Assembly: GCF_007971025.1 (NCBI RefSeq)
Contig: NZ_CP042436.1
Span: 2,170,001 to 2,234,000, forward strand
Source: Mucilaginibacter ginsenosidivorans
Lineage (GTDB): Bacteria; Bacteroidota; Bacteroidia; Sphingobacteriales; Sphingobacteriaceae
Length of the DNA stretch: 64,000 bases
Direction: 5' to 3'
The first letter of the stretch is position 1. Each line of letters starts with the position of its first letter. A program made the position numbers and the translations under genes. The notes beneath the pieces were generated by a model. The model made no database searches, was not told the DNA's origin, and saw only the letters and a program-made list of their open reading frames with translations. Below are positions 9,781 through 17,853 of this stretch, one piece after another.

Positions 9781-10554
9781 TCAGGTATTGAACTTCCAGT
9801 TATTCAGCAATGGGATGGCGTGGTGAGCAGTCATATCAAACTGCACCGGAACCACCGAGGCATAATGGTTTTCCAATGCCCAAACATCGGTGTCTTCACC
9901 CTTATCATTCACCTGGAATACCCCGGTGAGCCAGTAATAGGGCCGTTTGTAGGGGTCGTGGCGTTCATCAAATTCCTCCGCCCATTTGGCATTGGCCTGG
10001 CGGCATATTTTGATGCCTTTGATGTGATGCGTATTCGGAAAGTTAACGTTAAGCAATGTAGCTGACGGCAAGCCGTTTTGTAAAACCTGCTCCGCGATTT
10101 CTTTTACGAATTTGATACAATGGCTGAAATCGGCCTGCAGGGTATAATCATCCAAAGAGAAACCAATGGATGGAATGCTCTCGATTGCACCCTCAACCGC
10201 CGCCGACATGGTGCCGGAGTAAAGTATATTGATCGAATTGTTCAATCCATGATTGATGCCGGAAACACACAGGTCGGGCTTTTTACCTTTGAATATTTTA
10301 GTTACGGCCAGCTTTACACAATCTACCGGAGTGCCCGAGCAGCTATAGCTTTCGATGTCGTCGTACAATTCCATTTTGTCCAGCCGAAGCGGGCTGCCAA
10401 TGGTGATGGCATGCCCCATACCCGATTGCGGGCTATCAGGAGCCACCACCACCACTTTGCCTAATTCCTTCATAGCGTGCATAAGCGCTTTGATGCCGGG
10501 AGCGGTAATGCCGTCGTCGTTTACAACCAATATGGTGGGGTGGGAGGTGCTCAT
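9781..10554 (-). CDS. surE: 5'/3'-nucleotidase SurE
   Basis: A 257-residue metal-dependent phosphatase of the SurE family, removing phosphate from nucleoside 5'- and 3'-monophosphates in the cytoplasm. The start VVNDDGITAPG holds the metal-binding Asp pair (13-14); SPQSGMGHAIT and CSGTPVDCV complete the active site, and CVSGINHGLN follows. It leads a two-gene transcript with lpxB. A perfect -7 box TATTTTTG ends only four bases before the ATG, so the mRNA may be leaderless. Confidence 0.96.
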   Translation of the reverse strand: MSTSHPTILVVNDDGITAPGIKALMHAMKELGKVVVVAPDSPQSGMGHAITIGSPLRLDKMELYDDIESYSCSGTPVDCVKLAVTKIFKGKKPDLCVSGINHGLNNSINILYSGTMSAAVEGAIESIPSIGFSLDDYTLQADFSHCIKFVKEIAEQVLQNGLPSATLLNVNFPNTHHIKGIKICRQANAKWAEEFDERHDPYKRPYYWLTGVFQVNDKGEDTDVWALENHYASVVPVQFDMTAHHAIPLLNNWKFNT

Positions 10555-10558
10555 GCGG

Positions 10559-10566
10559 CAAAAATA
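10559..10566 (-). promoter_or_regulatory. Candidate -7 box of surE-lpxB (leaderless)
   Basis: Read on the minus strand, TATTTTTG matches TAnnTTTG exactly and is separated from the surE ATG by CCGC. No convincing -33 TTTG is seen. The spacing would place the first transcribed base at or very near the start codon. Confidence 0.55.
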
Positions 10567-10610
10567 GCTATAATAGCTTTATGCTCCCACGGTTTAGGTA
10601 ATAAAGAAAT

Positions 10611-11765
10611 CTAAATGATTTTATTTACACCTGGTATCGCTACGATTATCCTTCCCAATAAAAAACTACCTGTTACCGCTAACGGTGCCACAAACAAGAG
10701 CTTCAGGGCCGGTTCGACATTAATGTTGCGAAATGCAATGGTTAACGAAATGACAACGAGCGGATGGAATATGTAAACCGCAAAAGTACTGCGCGATAGT
10801 TTGCCCCAGTTTGCGGAAGCGCCGTTTAATGATCTTTTGCCGTAGGCTATTAGGGCCGTTATGATGGCCAGCCCGGTTAGCTGTTCCCACAAGGCGTACA
10901 TTAAAGCGGGCCAGTGAAGGCCCCCGCTAAAATAGCTTGAAGGAAACTTTATAGTCTCCAACAGCATATAAAATAACGGGAAGACGATAACGACCAGCAA
11001 CATAGCAATCCAGACACCTTTCCTGCCTTGCTTGTTAGTGATGCCCGCCAGCCAATTGTATTTAGACGCCCATGTCCCGGCAATAAATAACATAATATAT
11101 TGCGTAAAATGCCCCAACTGGAAACCGACAGGTTTCAATATCCATCCAATCGGAAAAATGAGGCGCACCAGGAAGCTGATAGCACCCAGCCCGGCTGCGA
11201 AGAGTATGATCTTCCCAAATGAAAGACCGGTTGGCGGTTTAGGGCCCGACGCTGGAACGACCGACCGCCAGGCTACATACAATAAGGTGAACAACAGTAA
11301 TGCCGCGGCGAACCAGAGTACGCCGAAGTCGATCCAGTCATCGTAACCGCGCAGGTACTGTATGAAAGTGATATGATGACCATAGCCGAAGTAATAGACC
11401 AAATAATTCATTGCAGGGCCGAGAATGAATGAATAAAATATCAGCGGAACCCCTAACCTTATTACCCTGTCTTTAATGAATTTTGCAGGACCTTTTTTAT
11501 TATATGAAGATGGAACAAACAGAGCCGACAGGAAAAAGAAAAACCCCATGAAGAAAGACTGATTAACAGCGACAAATAGGGTCATCGGTATTTTGATGAT
11601 CTCATTGGTTGTCTTCTGAAAATAATACCAGCCACCGGGAGCACCGTAAGTAATAAAGGTATGGTGAAGAATAACCAGCACAGTTAATATCACTTTCAGG
11701 TGATCGATATAGACTATCTTATTCCCTGGCTTTCCGGTTGTTGCTGATGGGGCTATCGATGACAT
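10611..11765 (-). CDS. Acyltransferase 3 family membrane protein
   Basis: A 384-residue polytopic membrane protein of the acyltransferase-3 (OafA/OpgC-like) family, which transfers acyl groups to sugars of envelope glycans. Near the N-terminus IVYIDHLKVILTVLVILHHTF contains the typical aspartate and the conserved catalytic histidine of TM1. About ten hydrophobic helices follow and a late FAVYIFHPLVV segment is typical for the last catalytic helices. The acceptor is unknown. It stands alone, 57 bases before surE on the same strand. Confidence 0.85.
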   Translation of the reverse strand: MSSIAPSATTGKPGNKIVYIDHLKVILTVLVILHHTFITYGAPGGWYYFQKTTNEIIKIPMTLFVAVNQSFFMGFFFFLSALFVPSSYNKKGPAKFIKDRVIRLGVPLIFYSFILGPAMNYLVYYFGYGHHITFIQYLRGYDDWIDFGVLWFAAALLLFTLLYVAWRSVVPASGPKPPTGLSFGKIILFAAGLGAISFLVRLIFPIGWILKPVGFQLGHFTQYIMLFIAGTWASKYNWLAGITNKQGRKGVWIAMLLVVIVFPLFYMLLETIKFPSSYFSGGLHWPALMYALWEQLTGLAIITALIAYGKRSLNGASANWGKLSRSTFAVYIFHPLVVISLTIAFRNINVEPALKLLFVAPLAVTGSFLLGRIIVAIPGVNKII

Positions 11766-11825
11766 AAGGGCTGTTGAATAATGCTAATCAAACAGACACC
11801 AATATAGCTATAAAGTTGCACGCGC

Positions 11826-11855
11826 AAAAAAAGCCCCCGGGGATTTCCGGGGGCT
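11826..11855 (-). terminator. Rho-independent terminator of csbD-like gene
   Basis: AGCCCCCGG and CCGGGGGCT pair around a six-base loop (stem 11832-11840 with 11847-11855). On the minus strand the hairpin is followed by a run of T (A-run 11826-11831 on plus). It lies seven bases beyond the CsbD-family stop codon. Confidence 0.85.
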
Positions 11856-11862
11856 CTGTGTG

Positions 11863-12048
11863 CTATAAGCTATTGATCCATTTGACCAATTCGTCTCGAC
11901 CTTTGCCGGTCTTTTTCTGGAGTTTGCCCAGTAATTCGTCGTCTTTTCCTTCTTCGCGTACTAAGTCGTCATCAGTCAGGTCGCCGTAGGCTTGTTTGAT
12001 CTTGCCCTTCGTCTCGTTCCAGGCGCCTTTTAATTGTAATTTATCCAT
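11863..12048 (-). CDS. CsbD family stress-response protein
   Basis: A 61-residue, charged, helical cytoplasmic protein. The N-terminal [19 protein letters not shown] and the following DLTDDDL segment match the CsbD family, whose members are induced by general stress in many bacteria; biochemical function is not established. It is a single-gene unit with its own strong terminator and an AT-rich upstream region. Confidence 0.9.
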   Translation of the reverse strand: MDKLQLKGAWNETKGKIKQAYGDLTDDDLVREEGKDDELLGKLQKKTGKGRDELVKWINSL

Positions 12049-12108
12049 GATGTTATTTGTTAGATGTATTTAGAGAACACCTGCAATATCATTTGGTTTT
12101 TTAGAATC

Positions 12109-12134
12109 AAGATTCAAGAGCCAAGAATCAAGAT
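12109..12134 (+). repeat. Left arm of 26-base imperfect inverted repeat around a lipoprotein gene
   Basis: This stretch is an iteration of the word CAAGAATCAAGAT. Its reverse complement matches 12639-12664 at 24 of 26 bases. The two arms bracket the lipoprotein gene at 12184-12582. Confidence 0.75.
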
Positions 12135-12183
12135 GATTAATTGCGAATGATTGAAGATAATTACATATTTTAGAACAAAACTT

Positions 12184-12582
12184 ATGAACCTTAGGCCATT
12201 TCTCACTTTGAGTGTTCTATTGCCGTTTTGCGTGCTCATCGTCAGTTGTAATTATACGACATCGGTTAACGATATAAAATTTGACAAATCAAAATGGGAT
12301 TCCGTAGGCGATTTGCGATCATACCCATATCGACAACAAATGTTGATCGATTTGATTAAGCATCATCAAATTAAAGGTCTGGCTTATAAACAGGTAATCG
12401 ACTCATTAGGTGAGCCAGAAAATTATCAAGACAAGGGTGACAGTATAATTTACGACATTGTTGTCGATTACGGATATCTTGACCCCAAATCCGGGACTTA
12501 CCTCGCAATAGGTTTTAATAAGGATTCTATTGCAACTGGCTACAAGGTGATGAAATGGAAGAATCGACACGCAAACGAATGA
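12184..12582 (+). CDS. Putative lipoprotein, BamE/SmpA-like fold possible (132 aa)
   Basis: The ATG at 12184 gives MNLRPFLTLSVLLPFCVLIV followed by the lipobox cysteine (VSC), so the product should be a lipid-anchored envelope protein; an upstream in-frame TTG at 12151 would put extra residues before the signal and is less likely. The mature part has KGLAYKQVIDSLGEPENY, reminiscent of the G-x-x-x-x-x-V-x-x-x-L-G-x-P motif of small BamE/SmpA-like domains, followed by a strand-rich tail. The family call is tentative. The gene stands alone between inverted copies of an intergenic repeat, which suggests it could be a mobile or recently placed unit. Confidence 0.65.
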   Translation: MNLRPFLTLSVLLPFCVLIVSCNYTTSVNDIKFDKSKWDSVGDLRSYPYRQQMLIDLIKHHQIKGLAYKQVIDSLGEPENYQDKGDSIIYDIVVDYGYLDPKSGTYLAIGFNKDSIATGYKVMKWKNRHANE

Positions 12583-12638
12583 TTCCCTTCAACAGTCGAA
12601 ACAATATTGTATAAAGAACCAGGACATAAGATGCCAAT

Positions 12639-12664
12639 ATCTTGATTCCTGGCTCTTGATTCTT
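12639..12664 (-). repeat. Right arm of 26-base imperfect inverted repeat
   Basis: Partner of 12109-12134 (24 of 26 bases identical when inverted). It lies between the lipoprotein gene and the 3' end of acs and continues as further iterations (TTGATTCTTGACTCT) up to the acs stop. Confidence 0.75.
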
Positions 12665-12669
12665 GACTC

Positions 12670-14571
12670 TCAAAGCGCTCCCGCCTTGATTTCCTCGACA
12701 ATTGCAGGGTCGAGCAGTGTAGAGGTATCGCCTAAATTAGAGGTGTCGCCTTCCGCAATTTTGCGGAGGATACGACGCATGATCTTACCCGAGCGTGTTT
12801 TTGGCAAACCCGATACGAACTGGATCTTATCCGGTTTGGCTATGGCGCCGATGATGCGTGTAACCGTTACCAGGATATCCTTACGTGTAAGATCCTCGTC
12901 GCCGTGCTTGTTGGGGCTAACTACGAAGGCGTAAACGCCCTGCCCTTTAATGTCGTGAGGGTAGCCGACCACCGCCGACTCAACCACGCTGGCGTGCATG
13001 TTGATTGCATTTTCCACTTCGGCAGTACCTATACGGTGACCGGATACGTTCAGCACGTCATCCACACGCCCGGTGATGCGATAGTAACCATCCTCGTCGC
13101 GCAGGCATCCGTCGCCTGTAAAGTATTTGCCTTTGTAAGCTGAGAAGTAGGTTTGGCGGCAGCGCTCATGGTCGCCATAAGTGGTGCGCAGCATACCGGG
13201 CCATGGGAATTTGATACACAAAAATCCGCTTACGCCATTGCCTTCCACCTCGTTGCCATGTTCATCCACGAGCACGGGCTGAACTCCAGGAAGCGGCAGC
13301 GTAGCGAAAGTAGGCTTGGTTTTAGTAACCCCTGCGATGGGCGATATCATGATACCGCCGGTTTCAGTTTGCCACCAGGTATCCACTATAGGGCAGTTTT
13401 TGTGGCCCACATTCTCATCGAACCAATGCCAGGCTTCCTCGTTTATTGGTTCGCCTACGGAACCAAGTTTTTTAAGTGAGCTCAGGTCCTTATCCTTTAA
13501 CACATCGGTGCCAAAGCTCATGAGCGAGCGGATGGCGGTAGGAGCGGTGTATAGTATGTTTACTTTGTATTCTTCCACAATTTCCCAAAACCGGCCCGGG
13601 TTTGGCCAGGTAGGTATCCCTTCGAACATAAATGTAGTGGCGCCCTGCGAAAGTGGTCCGTATACGATATAGGAGTGACCGGTTATCCAGCCTATATCGG
13701 CGGTACAGAAATATACCTCTCCGGGATTATACTGGAACACATTGGCAAAAGTATATCCCGCGTAAACCATATAACCGCCGCAGGTATGCACCACGCCTTT
13801 GGGTTTGCCCGTGGAGCCGGAAGTGTACAGGATGAACAGCATATCCTCGGCGTCCATTTCTTCGGCGGGGCAGGTAGTATTGCCCTGGGTTTCCACTTTT
13901 TTAATCTCATCCTCCCACCACAGGTCGCGGCCCTTGAGCATGGAGATGGGCGTGCGACTACGGGTTAAAACAATTACTTTTTTTACTGACGGGCATTGAA
14001 CCAGTGCGTCGTCGATAACGTTTTTCAGCGGTATCTCTTTTGTGCCGCGGAAACCGCCGTCGGCCGTGATCACGATATTGCATTGCGCATCCTGGATACG
14101 GTCGGCAATGGACTGTGCCGAAAAGCCGCCGAACACTACCGAATGTACAGCGCCTATACGGGCGCAGGCCAAAACGGCAATGGCCAGTTCGGGCACCATG
14201 GGCATATATATACAAATACGGTCGCCTTTTTTGGCGCCGTTATTTTTCAGTACGTTAGCAAACTGGCAAACTTTTTCGTGCAGTTGCTTATAGGTAAGTA
14301 TGCGATGGTCCTCGCTCGGATCGTTCGGCTCCCAGATGATGGCCGGTTTATCGCCCAGTTTGTCCAGGTGACGGTCGAGGCAGTTCTCGGTGATATTCAG
14401 TTTGCCGCCGATGAACCATTTAACGTTCGGTTCGGTAAAATTCCATTCCAGCGTTTTTATCCAGGGCTTGCGCCATTGAAAATTGCCGGCAATATCGGCC
14501 CAGAATTCCTCGGGGCTGTCAACGCTTCTTTTGTAGGCTTTTTGGTACTCGTCGAACGAAGTAATTTTCAT
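12670..14571 (-). CDS. acs: Acetyl-CoA synthetase (AMP-forming)
   Basis: A 633-residue adenylate-forming enzyme converting acetate, ATP and CoA to acetyl-CoA through acetyl-AMP. The AMP-binding P-loop YTSGSTGKPKG is at residues 249-259, DTWWQTETGG lies in the acyl pocket, and the catalytic lysine that is acetylated in the Acs family is K596 in the motif PKTRSGKIMRR. The length is normal. It is divergently placed from the lipoprotein at 14730, and GATTTTTG about 80 bases upstream is a possible -7 box. No partner gene is adjacent. Confidence 0.97.
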   Translation of the reverse strand: MKITSFDEYQKAYKRSVDSPEEFWADIAGNFQWRKPWIKTLEWNFTEPNVKWFIGGKLNITENCLDRHLDKLGDKPAIIWEPNDPSEDHRILTYKQLHEKVCQFANVLKNNGAKKGDRICIYMPMVPELAIAVLACARIGAVHSVVFGGFSAQSIADRIQDAQCNIVITADGGFRGTKEIPLKNVIDDALVQCPSVKKVIVLTRSRTPISMLKGRDLWWEDEIKKVETQGNTTCPAEEMDAEDMLFILYTSGSTGKPKGVVHTCGGYMVYAGYTFANVFQYNPGEVYFCTADIGWITGHSYIVYGPLSQGATTFMFEGIPTWPNPGRFWEIVEEYKVNILYTAPTAIRSLMSFGTDVLKDKDLSSLKKLGSVGEPINEEAWHWFDENVGHKNCPIVDTWWQTETGGIMISPIAGVTKTKPTFATLPLPGVQPVLVDEHGNEVEGNGVSGFLCIKFPWPGMLRTTYGDHERCRQTYFSAYKGKYFTGDGCLRDEDGYYRITGRVDDVLNVSGHRIGTAEVENAINMHASVVESAVVGYPHDIKGQGVYAFVVSPNKHGDEDLTRKDILVTVTRIIGAIAKPDKIQFVSGLPKTRSGKIMRRILRKIAEGDTSNLGDTSTLLDPAIVEEIKAGAL

Positions 14572-14729
14572 GATCGTGGTTATAATTGGTAAAATGTTAG
14601 GGTTACTTAATGCCTGATCGCCTCATTAAGCCCTGCAGAATATTGTCAAGTAAAATTGGTGGGTGAAAAATAGCAAAAATCTACTTAAAAGGTATATTAA
14701 TTTATATCTTTAGGAATGCCTTTCTTATC

Positions 14730-15440
14730 ATGTCGATCAAGAACCTAATATTTACAATAGCAGCATGTATTGCTCTACAATCATGCCATCAAGTCCCCAA
14801 AGCTGAAATTACTACAAGCTATGATGGCCATTTCGAGGTCTTGCACAGTAAGGTGAAGCAACTGCAGGAAACGTACCGTGAAAGCAAAGAAAACGGATTA
14901 GAAACGGATATTACTGATTTTGATATTCGTGGTAATCCAACCCAATCGAAAAAGACAGGCGGTTGCGGCTGTTCGGCCAAATACGAATACAGGTATGATA
15001 AAAACGGTAAAAAATTAGAATTGGCGATAAAAAATGATCAAAGGTTGTTCCCTTTTACCTATAAATACGATACCAGTGGTCGTATTGTGCAAGAAACCGT
15101 GGATACCAAAATGTTGAAATTAAATTCAGACAATGAGGTGATGCAGGACAAATTCTTTTATAAATATGATGCTTCAGGAAACCGGATACAAGAGGATTAT
15201 TATTTTGAGCAAGAGCATAGGTACCGCATATTATATAGGTATAATGGTAATCACCTTTTGATAGGAGAGGAATATTTTTATGGCGATGATAAGAAGCCCA
15301 CGACCCAAACAAGTTATCACTATACGGCTTTCGATGCAAAAGGCAACTGGTTAAGGAGGGTTGGCGATGTAAAGGATTTTGGCCCCCCACGCCAGGAAAT
15401 ACCCGAGCCCGTTGTAATCCGCAAAATTACTTATTATTAA
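14730..15440 (+). CDS. Putative lipoprotein with YD/RHS-like repeats
   Basis: A 236-residue protein with a lipoprotein signal (IAACIALQSC, Cys near residue 19). The mature part contains three to four units of the pattern Y-x-Y-D-x-x-G-(R/N/K) (YEYRYDKNGKK, YKYDTSGR, YKYDASGNR, LYRYNGN), like short YD repeats of RHS proteins. A CGC pair in GGCGCSAK is unusual. It is a stand-alone gene; a near-consensus -7 box TATCTTTA lies at 14705-14712. The role is unknown; it is likely anchored in the outer membrane. Confidence 0.7.
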   Translation: MSIKNLIFTIAACIALQSCHQVPKAEITTSYDGHFEVLHSKVKQLQETYRESKENGLETDITDFDIRGNPTQSKKTGGCGCSAKYEYRYDKNGKKLELAIKNDQRLFPFTYKYDTSGRIVQETVDTKMLKLNSDNEVMQDKFFYKYDASGNRIQEDYYFEQEHRYRILYRYNGNHLLIGEEYFYGDDKKPTTQTSYHYTAFDAKGNWLRRVGDVKDFGPPRQEIPEPVVIRKITYY

Positions 15441-15544
15441 TGGCGGCAATTGTCTGAACACAGTTGAAGAAATTTATAAGATGGGCGAGATCAGGGCGTA
15501 CAAATCGTGTTAATCTATTCAATCCGGTAAATCGTGTTCAAATT

Positions 15545-15639
15545 GCGTGAGGGATAGCAATGGATACCGGCCCGCGCTTAATGCCTGCAGGCGTATGAAT
15601 GGATAGCCCGACCCTCTGGATAGTGGGGCACGCCCAAAA
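15545..15639. repeat. GC-rich dispersed repeat with GCCTGCAGGC palindrome
   Basis: The block begins GCGTGAGGGATAGC and ends GGGGCACGCCC, with GATACCGGCCCG and GATAGCCCGACC as internal near-repeats and a perfect GCCTGCAGGC palindrome. It resembles, from memory, a block recurrent between genes in Sphingobacteriaceae; only one copy is in this window. Confidence 0.5.
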
Positions 15640-15641
15640 CA

Positions 15642-15719
15642 GTCTGAATCAGAATTCACAGAATTTATAAACTTTCAGAATTCTGCTCATTCTTTAATTC
15701 CATAAATTCAGGTTCAGAC
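15642..15719. repeat. Inverted-repeat element with GTCTGAA/TTCAGAC ends
   Basis: The outer ends GTCTGAA (15642-15648) and TTCAGAC (15713-15719) pair, continuing imperfectly into GAATTTAT / ATAAATTC. The interior consists of iterated CAGAATT words. The size of 78 bases and the symmetric ends fit a small palindromic interspersed element. Confidence 0.55.
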
Positions 15720-15737
15720 AATGATCTCATGCATAAC

Positions 15738-15793
15738 TACGAGGTTGCCACGTCGCCCCGACGCACAAATCCCGGCTGCTCCTCGCAATGACA
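15738..15793. repeat. Dispersed repeat ending CTCCTCGCAATGACA
   Basis: The block ACGAGGTTGCCACGTCGC ... CTCCTCGCAATGACA has arms GAGG-TTGC and GCAA and recalls a very common intergenic repeat of Bacteroidota genomes. Only one copy is present here, so the dispersed nature rests on prior knowledge. Confidence 0.5.
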
Positions 15794-15901
15794 TGGTTTA
15801 TTAAGGGGTTAAAAAATCAACGAAATTAGGTAATCAAACAAATCAGCGGTTCAGACAAAATATTTTTTAAAATCGTTGTTGCCTTTTTGACTTAAAATCC
15901 T

Positions 15902-15909
15902 GATATTTG
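15902..15909 (+). promoter_or_regulatory. Candidate -7 box of rpmB operon
   Basis: GATATTTG matches TAnnTTTG at seven of eight positions; a TTG lies about 22 bases upstream. The distance to the rpmB ATG is 42 bases, giving a normal leader. Confidence 0.5.
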
Positions 15910-15951
15910 CAAACTCTTTTAAGAAGAGGGATTATATTAATCATATTTGTC

Positions 15952-16185
15952 ATGTCAAGAGTTTGTGATTTAACAGGAAAAGGCTCACTGGTTGGTAATA
16001 ACGTTTCTAACTCAAATGTTAAAACCAAGCGCAGGTTTCACCCTAATTTAAAGCTGAAGAAGTTTTATATTCCTGAAGAAGATAAGTGGATCACTTTGAA
16101 AGTATCTACTTCGGCTGTTAAAACCATCAGCAAGAATGGTATTACCGCCTGCATCAATAAATACGTTAAAAAAGGATACATTTAG
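15952..16185 (+). CDS. rpmB: 50S ribosomal protein bL28
   Basis: A 77-residue ribosomal protein of the large subunit. The start [22 protein letters not shown] is the bL28 signature, so the ATG at 15952 is chosen over an upstream frame opening at 15907 that would add 15 non-conserved residues and overlap the promoter. It is first of rpmB, rpmG, DUF4295/bL38 and ftsY, the usual order in Bacteroidota. Confidence 0.96.
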   Translation: MSRVCDLTGKGSLVGNNVSNSNVKTKRRFHPNLKLKKFYIPEEDKWITLKVSTSAVKTISKNGITACINKYVKKGYI

Positions 16186-16220
16186 TAGGTTGATCCAATT
16201 GATGGATTGATTCAGTTCAA

Positions 16221-16259
16221 TCAATAATTCAATAAGTCGATCATTCAATAATTAAAGAA
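16221..16259 (+). repeat. CAATAATT-type iterated repeat before rpmG
   Basis: Imperfect copies of TCAATAATTCAATAAGTC end in AATTAAAGAA directly before the rpmG ATG. The same word in the same orientation precedes four other genes in the window. Confidence 0.7.
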
Positions 16260-16442
16260 ATGGCAAAGAAAGGCAACAGGGTTCAGGTAATTTTAGAGTG
16301 CACCGAGCATAAAGAAAGCGGTCTGCCGGGCATGTCTCGTTATATCACTACCAAGAACAAGAAAAATACAACCGAAAGGCTGGAGCTGAAGAAATTCAAC
16401 CCGGTATTAAGGAAGGTGACCGTACACAAGGAAATTAAGTAA
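16260..16442 (+). CDS. rpmG: 50S ribosomal protein bL33
   Basis: A 60-residue large-subunit protein starting [20 protein letters not shown] and containing [19 protein letters not shown], the bL33 signature. Only one cysteine is present, so this is the zinc-free (C-minus) form. It lies 74 bases after rpmB; the gap is an iterated AT-rich repeat that ends at its start codon. Confidence 0.96.
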   Translation: MAKKGNRVQVILECTEHKESGLPGMSRYITTKNKKNTTERLELKKFNPVLRKVTVHKEIK

Positions 16443-16480
16443 TAAGTTGATTGAGTTGAATGGTTGATTGAGTTAGTCAA

Positions 16481-16522
16481 ATCAATAATTCAATAATTCA
16501 ATAAGTCAATAATTAAAAAGAC
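16481..16522 (+). repeat. CAATAATT-type iterated repeat before the bL38 gene
   Basis: ATCAATAATTCAATAATTC is followed by AATAAGTCAATAATTAAAA and then the ATG of the DUF4295 gene. It is the clearest copy of this family, with three tandem words. The 40 bases before it hold related words in the other orientation (GTTGATTGAGTTGAATGG). Confidence 0.75.
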
Positions 16523-16687
16523 ATGGCAAAGAAAGTAGTTGCAACGCTGAAGACAGGCAAAGGCAAAGAGTACTCAAAAGTGATCACCATGGCTAAATCG
16601 CCAAAAACAGGTGCTTACTCATTCAAAGAAGTAATTGTACATAACGATCACGTTAAAGACGCGATCGCAGAAGGAACCAAAGGATAA
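16523..16687 (+). CDS. DUF4295 family protein, ribosomal protein bL38
   Basis: A 54-residue basic protein, MAKKVVATLKTGKGKEYSKV through AEGTKG. It matches the DUF4295 family restricted to Bacteroidota, reported in the Flavobacterium johnsoniae ribosome structure as large-subunit protein bL38. Its position right after rpmB and rpmG and before ftsY is the conserved context. It is followed by a terminator-like hairpin before ftsY. Confidence 0.9.
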   Translation: MAKKVVATLKTGKGKEYSKVITMAKSPKTGAYSFKEVIVHNDHVKDAIAEGTKG

Positions 16688-16708
16688 TCCTTTGAACCGG
16701 AACATAGG

Positions 16709-16743
16709 AAAGCCGTCTTGTATTAACGAGGTGGCTTTTTTTG
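16709..16743 (+). terminator. Terminator-like hairpin after bL38
   Basis: AAAGCC pairs with GGCTTT around imperfectly paired GTCTTGT / ACGAGGT, and a run of seven T follows. It suggests that the ribosomal genes are at least partly separated from ftsY. Confidence 0.6.
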
Positions 16744-16746
16744 TTA

Positions 16747-16846
16747 GGCCTCACCCCGGCGCTCTCCATAGGAGAGGGGGTTGCAGAGGCAGTTCGATAT
16801 AACCAATTAAAAAGTCCTCTACTTTGAAGAGGATTTAGGTGAGGCC
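16747..16846. repeat. 100-base element with GGCCTCACC/GGTGAGGCC ends upstream of ftsY
   Basis: Perfect 9-base inverted ends GGCCTCACC (16747-16755) and GGTGAGGCC (16838-16846) bracket a left half with CTCTCCATAGGAGAG and a right half with TCCTCTACTTTGAAGAGGA, each a small hairpin. The right end is only six bases from the ftsY ATG. The type resembles interspersed repeats known by eye from related genomes. Confidence 0.7.
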
Positions 16847-16852
16847 AAAAAA

Positions 16853-17818
16853 ATGGGATTATTCGATTTTTTTAAGAAAAAGGAAGCTACGCCGCAGGAG
16901 CAGCAGGCATTGGATACCGGCCTGGAAAAAACCAAGGATAGCTTTTTCTCCAAGATCACTAAGGTTGTTGCTGGTAAATCGACCGTTGATGACGATGTGC
17001 TCGACGACCTGGAAGAAGTGCTGGTAACTTCGGATGTGGGCGTAAGTACCACCCTCAAGATCATCAAGCGTATACAGGACCGCGTGGCACGCGACAAGTA
17101 TGTCAATACTACGGAACTAAACTCGCTGCTGCGCGATGAGATTCAGCATTTATTAGCCGAAAACAACAGCAATGATTTTACTACGTTCGAATACGGCAGT
17201 CAAAAGCCCTATGTAATTATGGTGGTGGGCGTAAATGGAGTGGGCAAAACCACCACCATTGGCAAGCTGGCACACAAATTGAAACAGGCCGGCAATAAAG
17301 TGGTGATAGGTGCGGCGGATACTTTTCGCGCAGCGGCGGTAGACCAGATACAGCTTTGGGGCGAAAGGGTAGGCGTAAAGGTTGTGGCCCAGGCAATGGG
17401 TTCCGACCCGGCATCAGTGGCTTATGATACGCTGCGCTCTGCAGTTGCCAATGGCGACGATGTGGCCATTATTGATACCGCGGGCCGTTTGCATAATAAA
17501 GTTGGCCTGATGAACGAGCTGACCAAGATCAAAAACGTGATGGAAAAGGTTGTTCCGGGTGCGCCGCACGAGATATTGCTGGTGCTGGATGCCTCGACCG
17601 GCCAAAACGCCATTGAACAATGCAAGCAATTTACCGAAGCCACGGCTGTTAACGCATTGGCTTTGACCAAGCTGGACGGCACAGCCAAGGGCGGTGTAGT
17701 GATAGGTATATCCGATCAGTTCCGTATTCCGGTAAAATACATAGGCGTAGGCGAAGGGATGGACCATTTGCAGCTTTTTGACAGGAAGGCATTTGTCGAT
17801 TCGCTATTTAAATCCTGA
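16853..17818 (+). CDS. ftsY: Signal recognition particle receptor FtsY
   Basis: A 321-residue SRP GTPase that docks ribosome-nascent-chain complexes to the inner membrane. The NG domain shows G1 [10 protein letters not shown] (126-135), the [10 protein letters not shown] insertion box (about 157-166), DTAGRL (208-213) and [10 protein letters not shown]. The acidic A domain of enterobacterial FtsY is missing; a short [10 protein letters not shown] amphipathic start serves instead, as usual in this phylum. Its start lies beside a repeat element, and its stop codon overlaps the first copy of the CACCGATT repeat. Confidence 0.96.
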   Translation: MGLFDFFKKKEATPQEQQALDTGLEKTKDSFFSKITKVVAGKSTVDDDVLDDLEEVLVTSDVGVSTTLKIIKRIQDRVARDKYVNTTELNSLLRDEIQHLLAENNSNDFTTFEYGSQKPYVIMVVGVNGVGKTTTIGKLAHKLKQAGNKVVIGAADTFRAAAVDQIQLWGERVGVKVVAQAMGSDPASVAYDTLRSAVANGDDVAIIDTAGRLHNKVGLMNELTKIKNVMEKVVPGAPHEILLVLDASTGQNAIEQCKQFTEATAVNALALTKLDGTAKGGVVIGISDQFRIPVKYIGVGEGMDHLQLFDRKAFVDSLFKS

Positions 17819-17850
17819 TTTCACCGATTGATTTTTGATTCCACCGATTT
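17816..17850 (+). repeat. CACCGATT repeat, two copies left of the GxxExxY gene
   Basis: TGATTTCACCGATT (17816-17829) and TGATTCCACCGATTT (17836-17850) are direct copies. The second is the exact inverse of 18274-18288 over 15 bases. The ftsY stop codon TGA is the first three bases of the array, and the GxxExxY ATG follows four bases after it. Confidence 0.8.
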
Positions 17851-17853
17851 AGT

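Larger units (their letters stand above)
15441..15951. other. 510-base gap filled with several dispersed repeat types
   Basis: No gene is seen. In order it holds an iterated AAATCGTGTT word (about 15505-15545), a GC-rich block (15545-15639), an inverted-repeat element bounded by GTCTGAA and TTCAGAC (15642-15719), and a block ending CTCCTCGCAATGACA (15738-15793). The last 100 bases carry the rpmB promoter. Confidence 0.65.

Noticed and set aside
13996..14592. Plus-strand open frame (198 codons) opposite acs
   Set aside because: It is a mirror of the conserved acs sequence, overlaps its whole N-terminal part and shows no domain of its own.
15545..15793. Possible tRNA or structured RNA in the repeat-filled gap
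   Set aside because: No acceptor stem, anticodon arm or TTCGA-type T-loop could be formed; dispersed repeats explain the block better.
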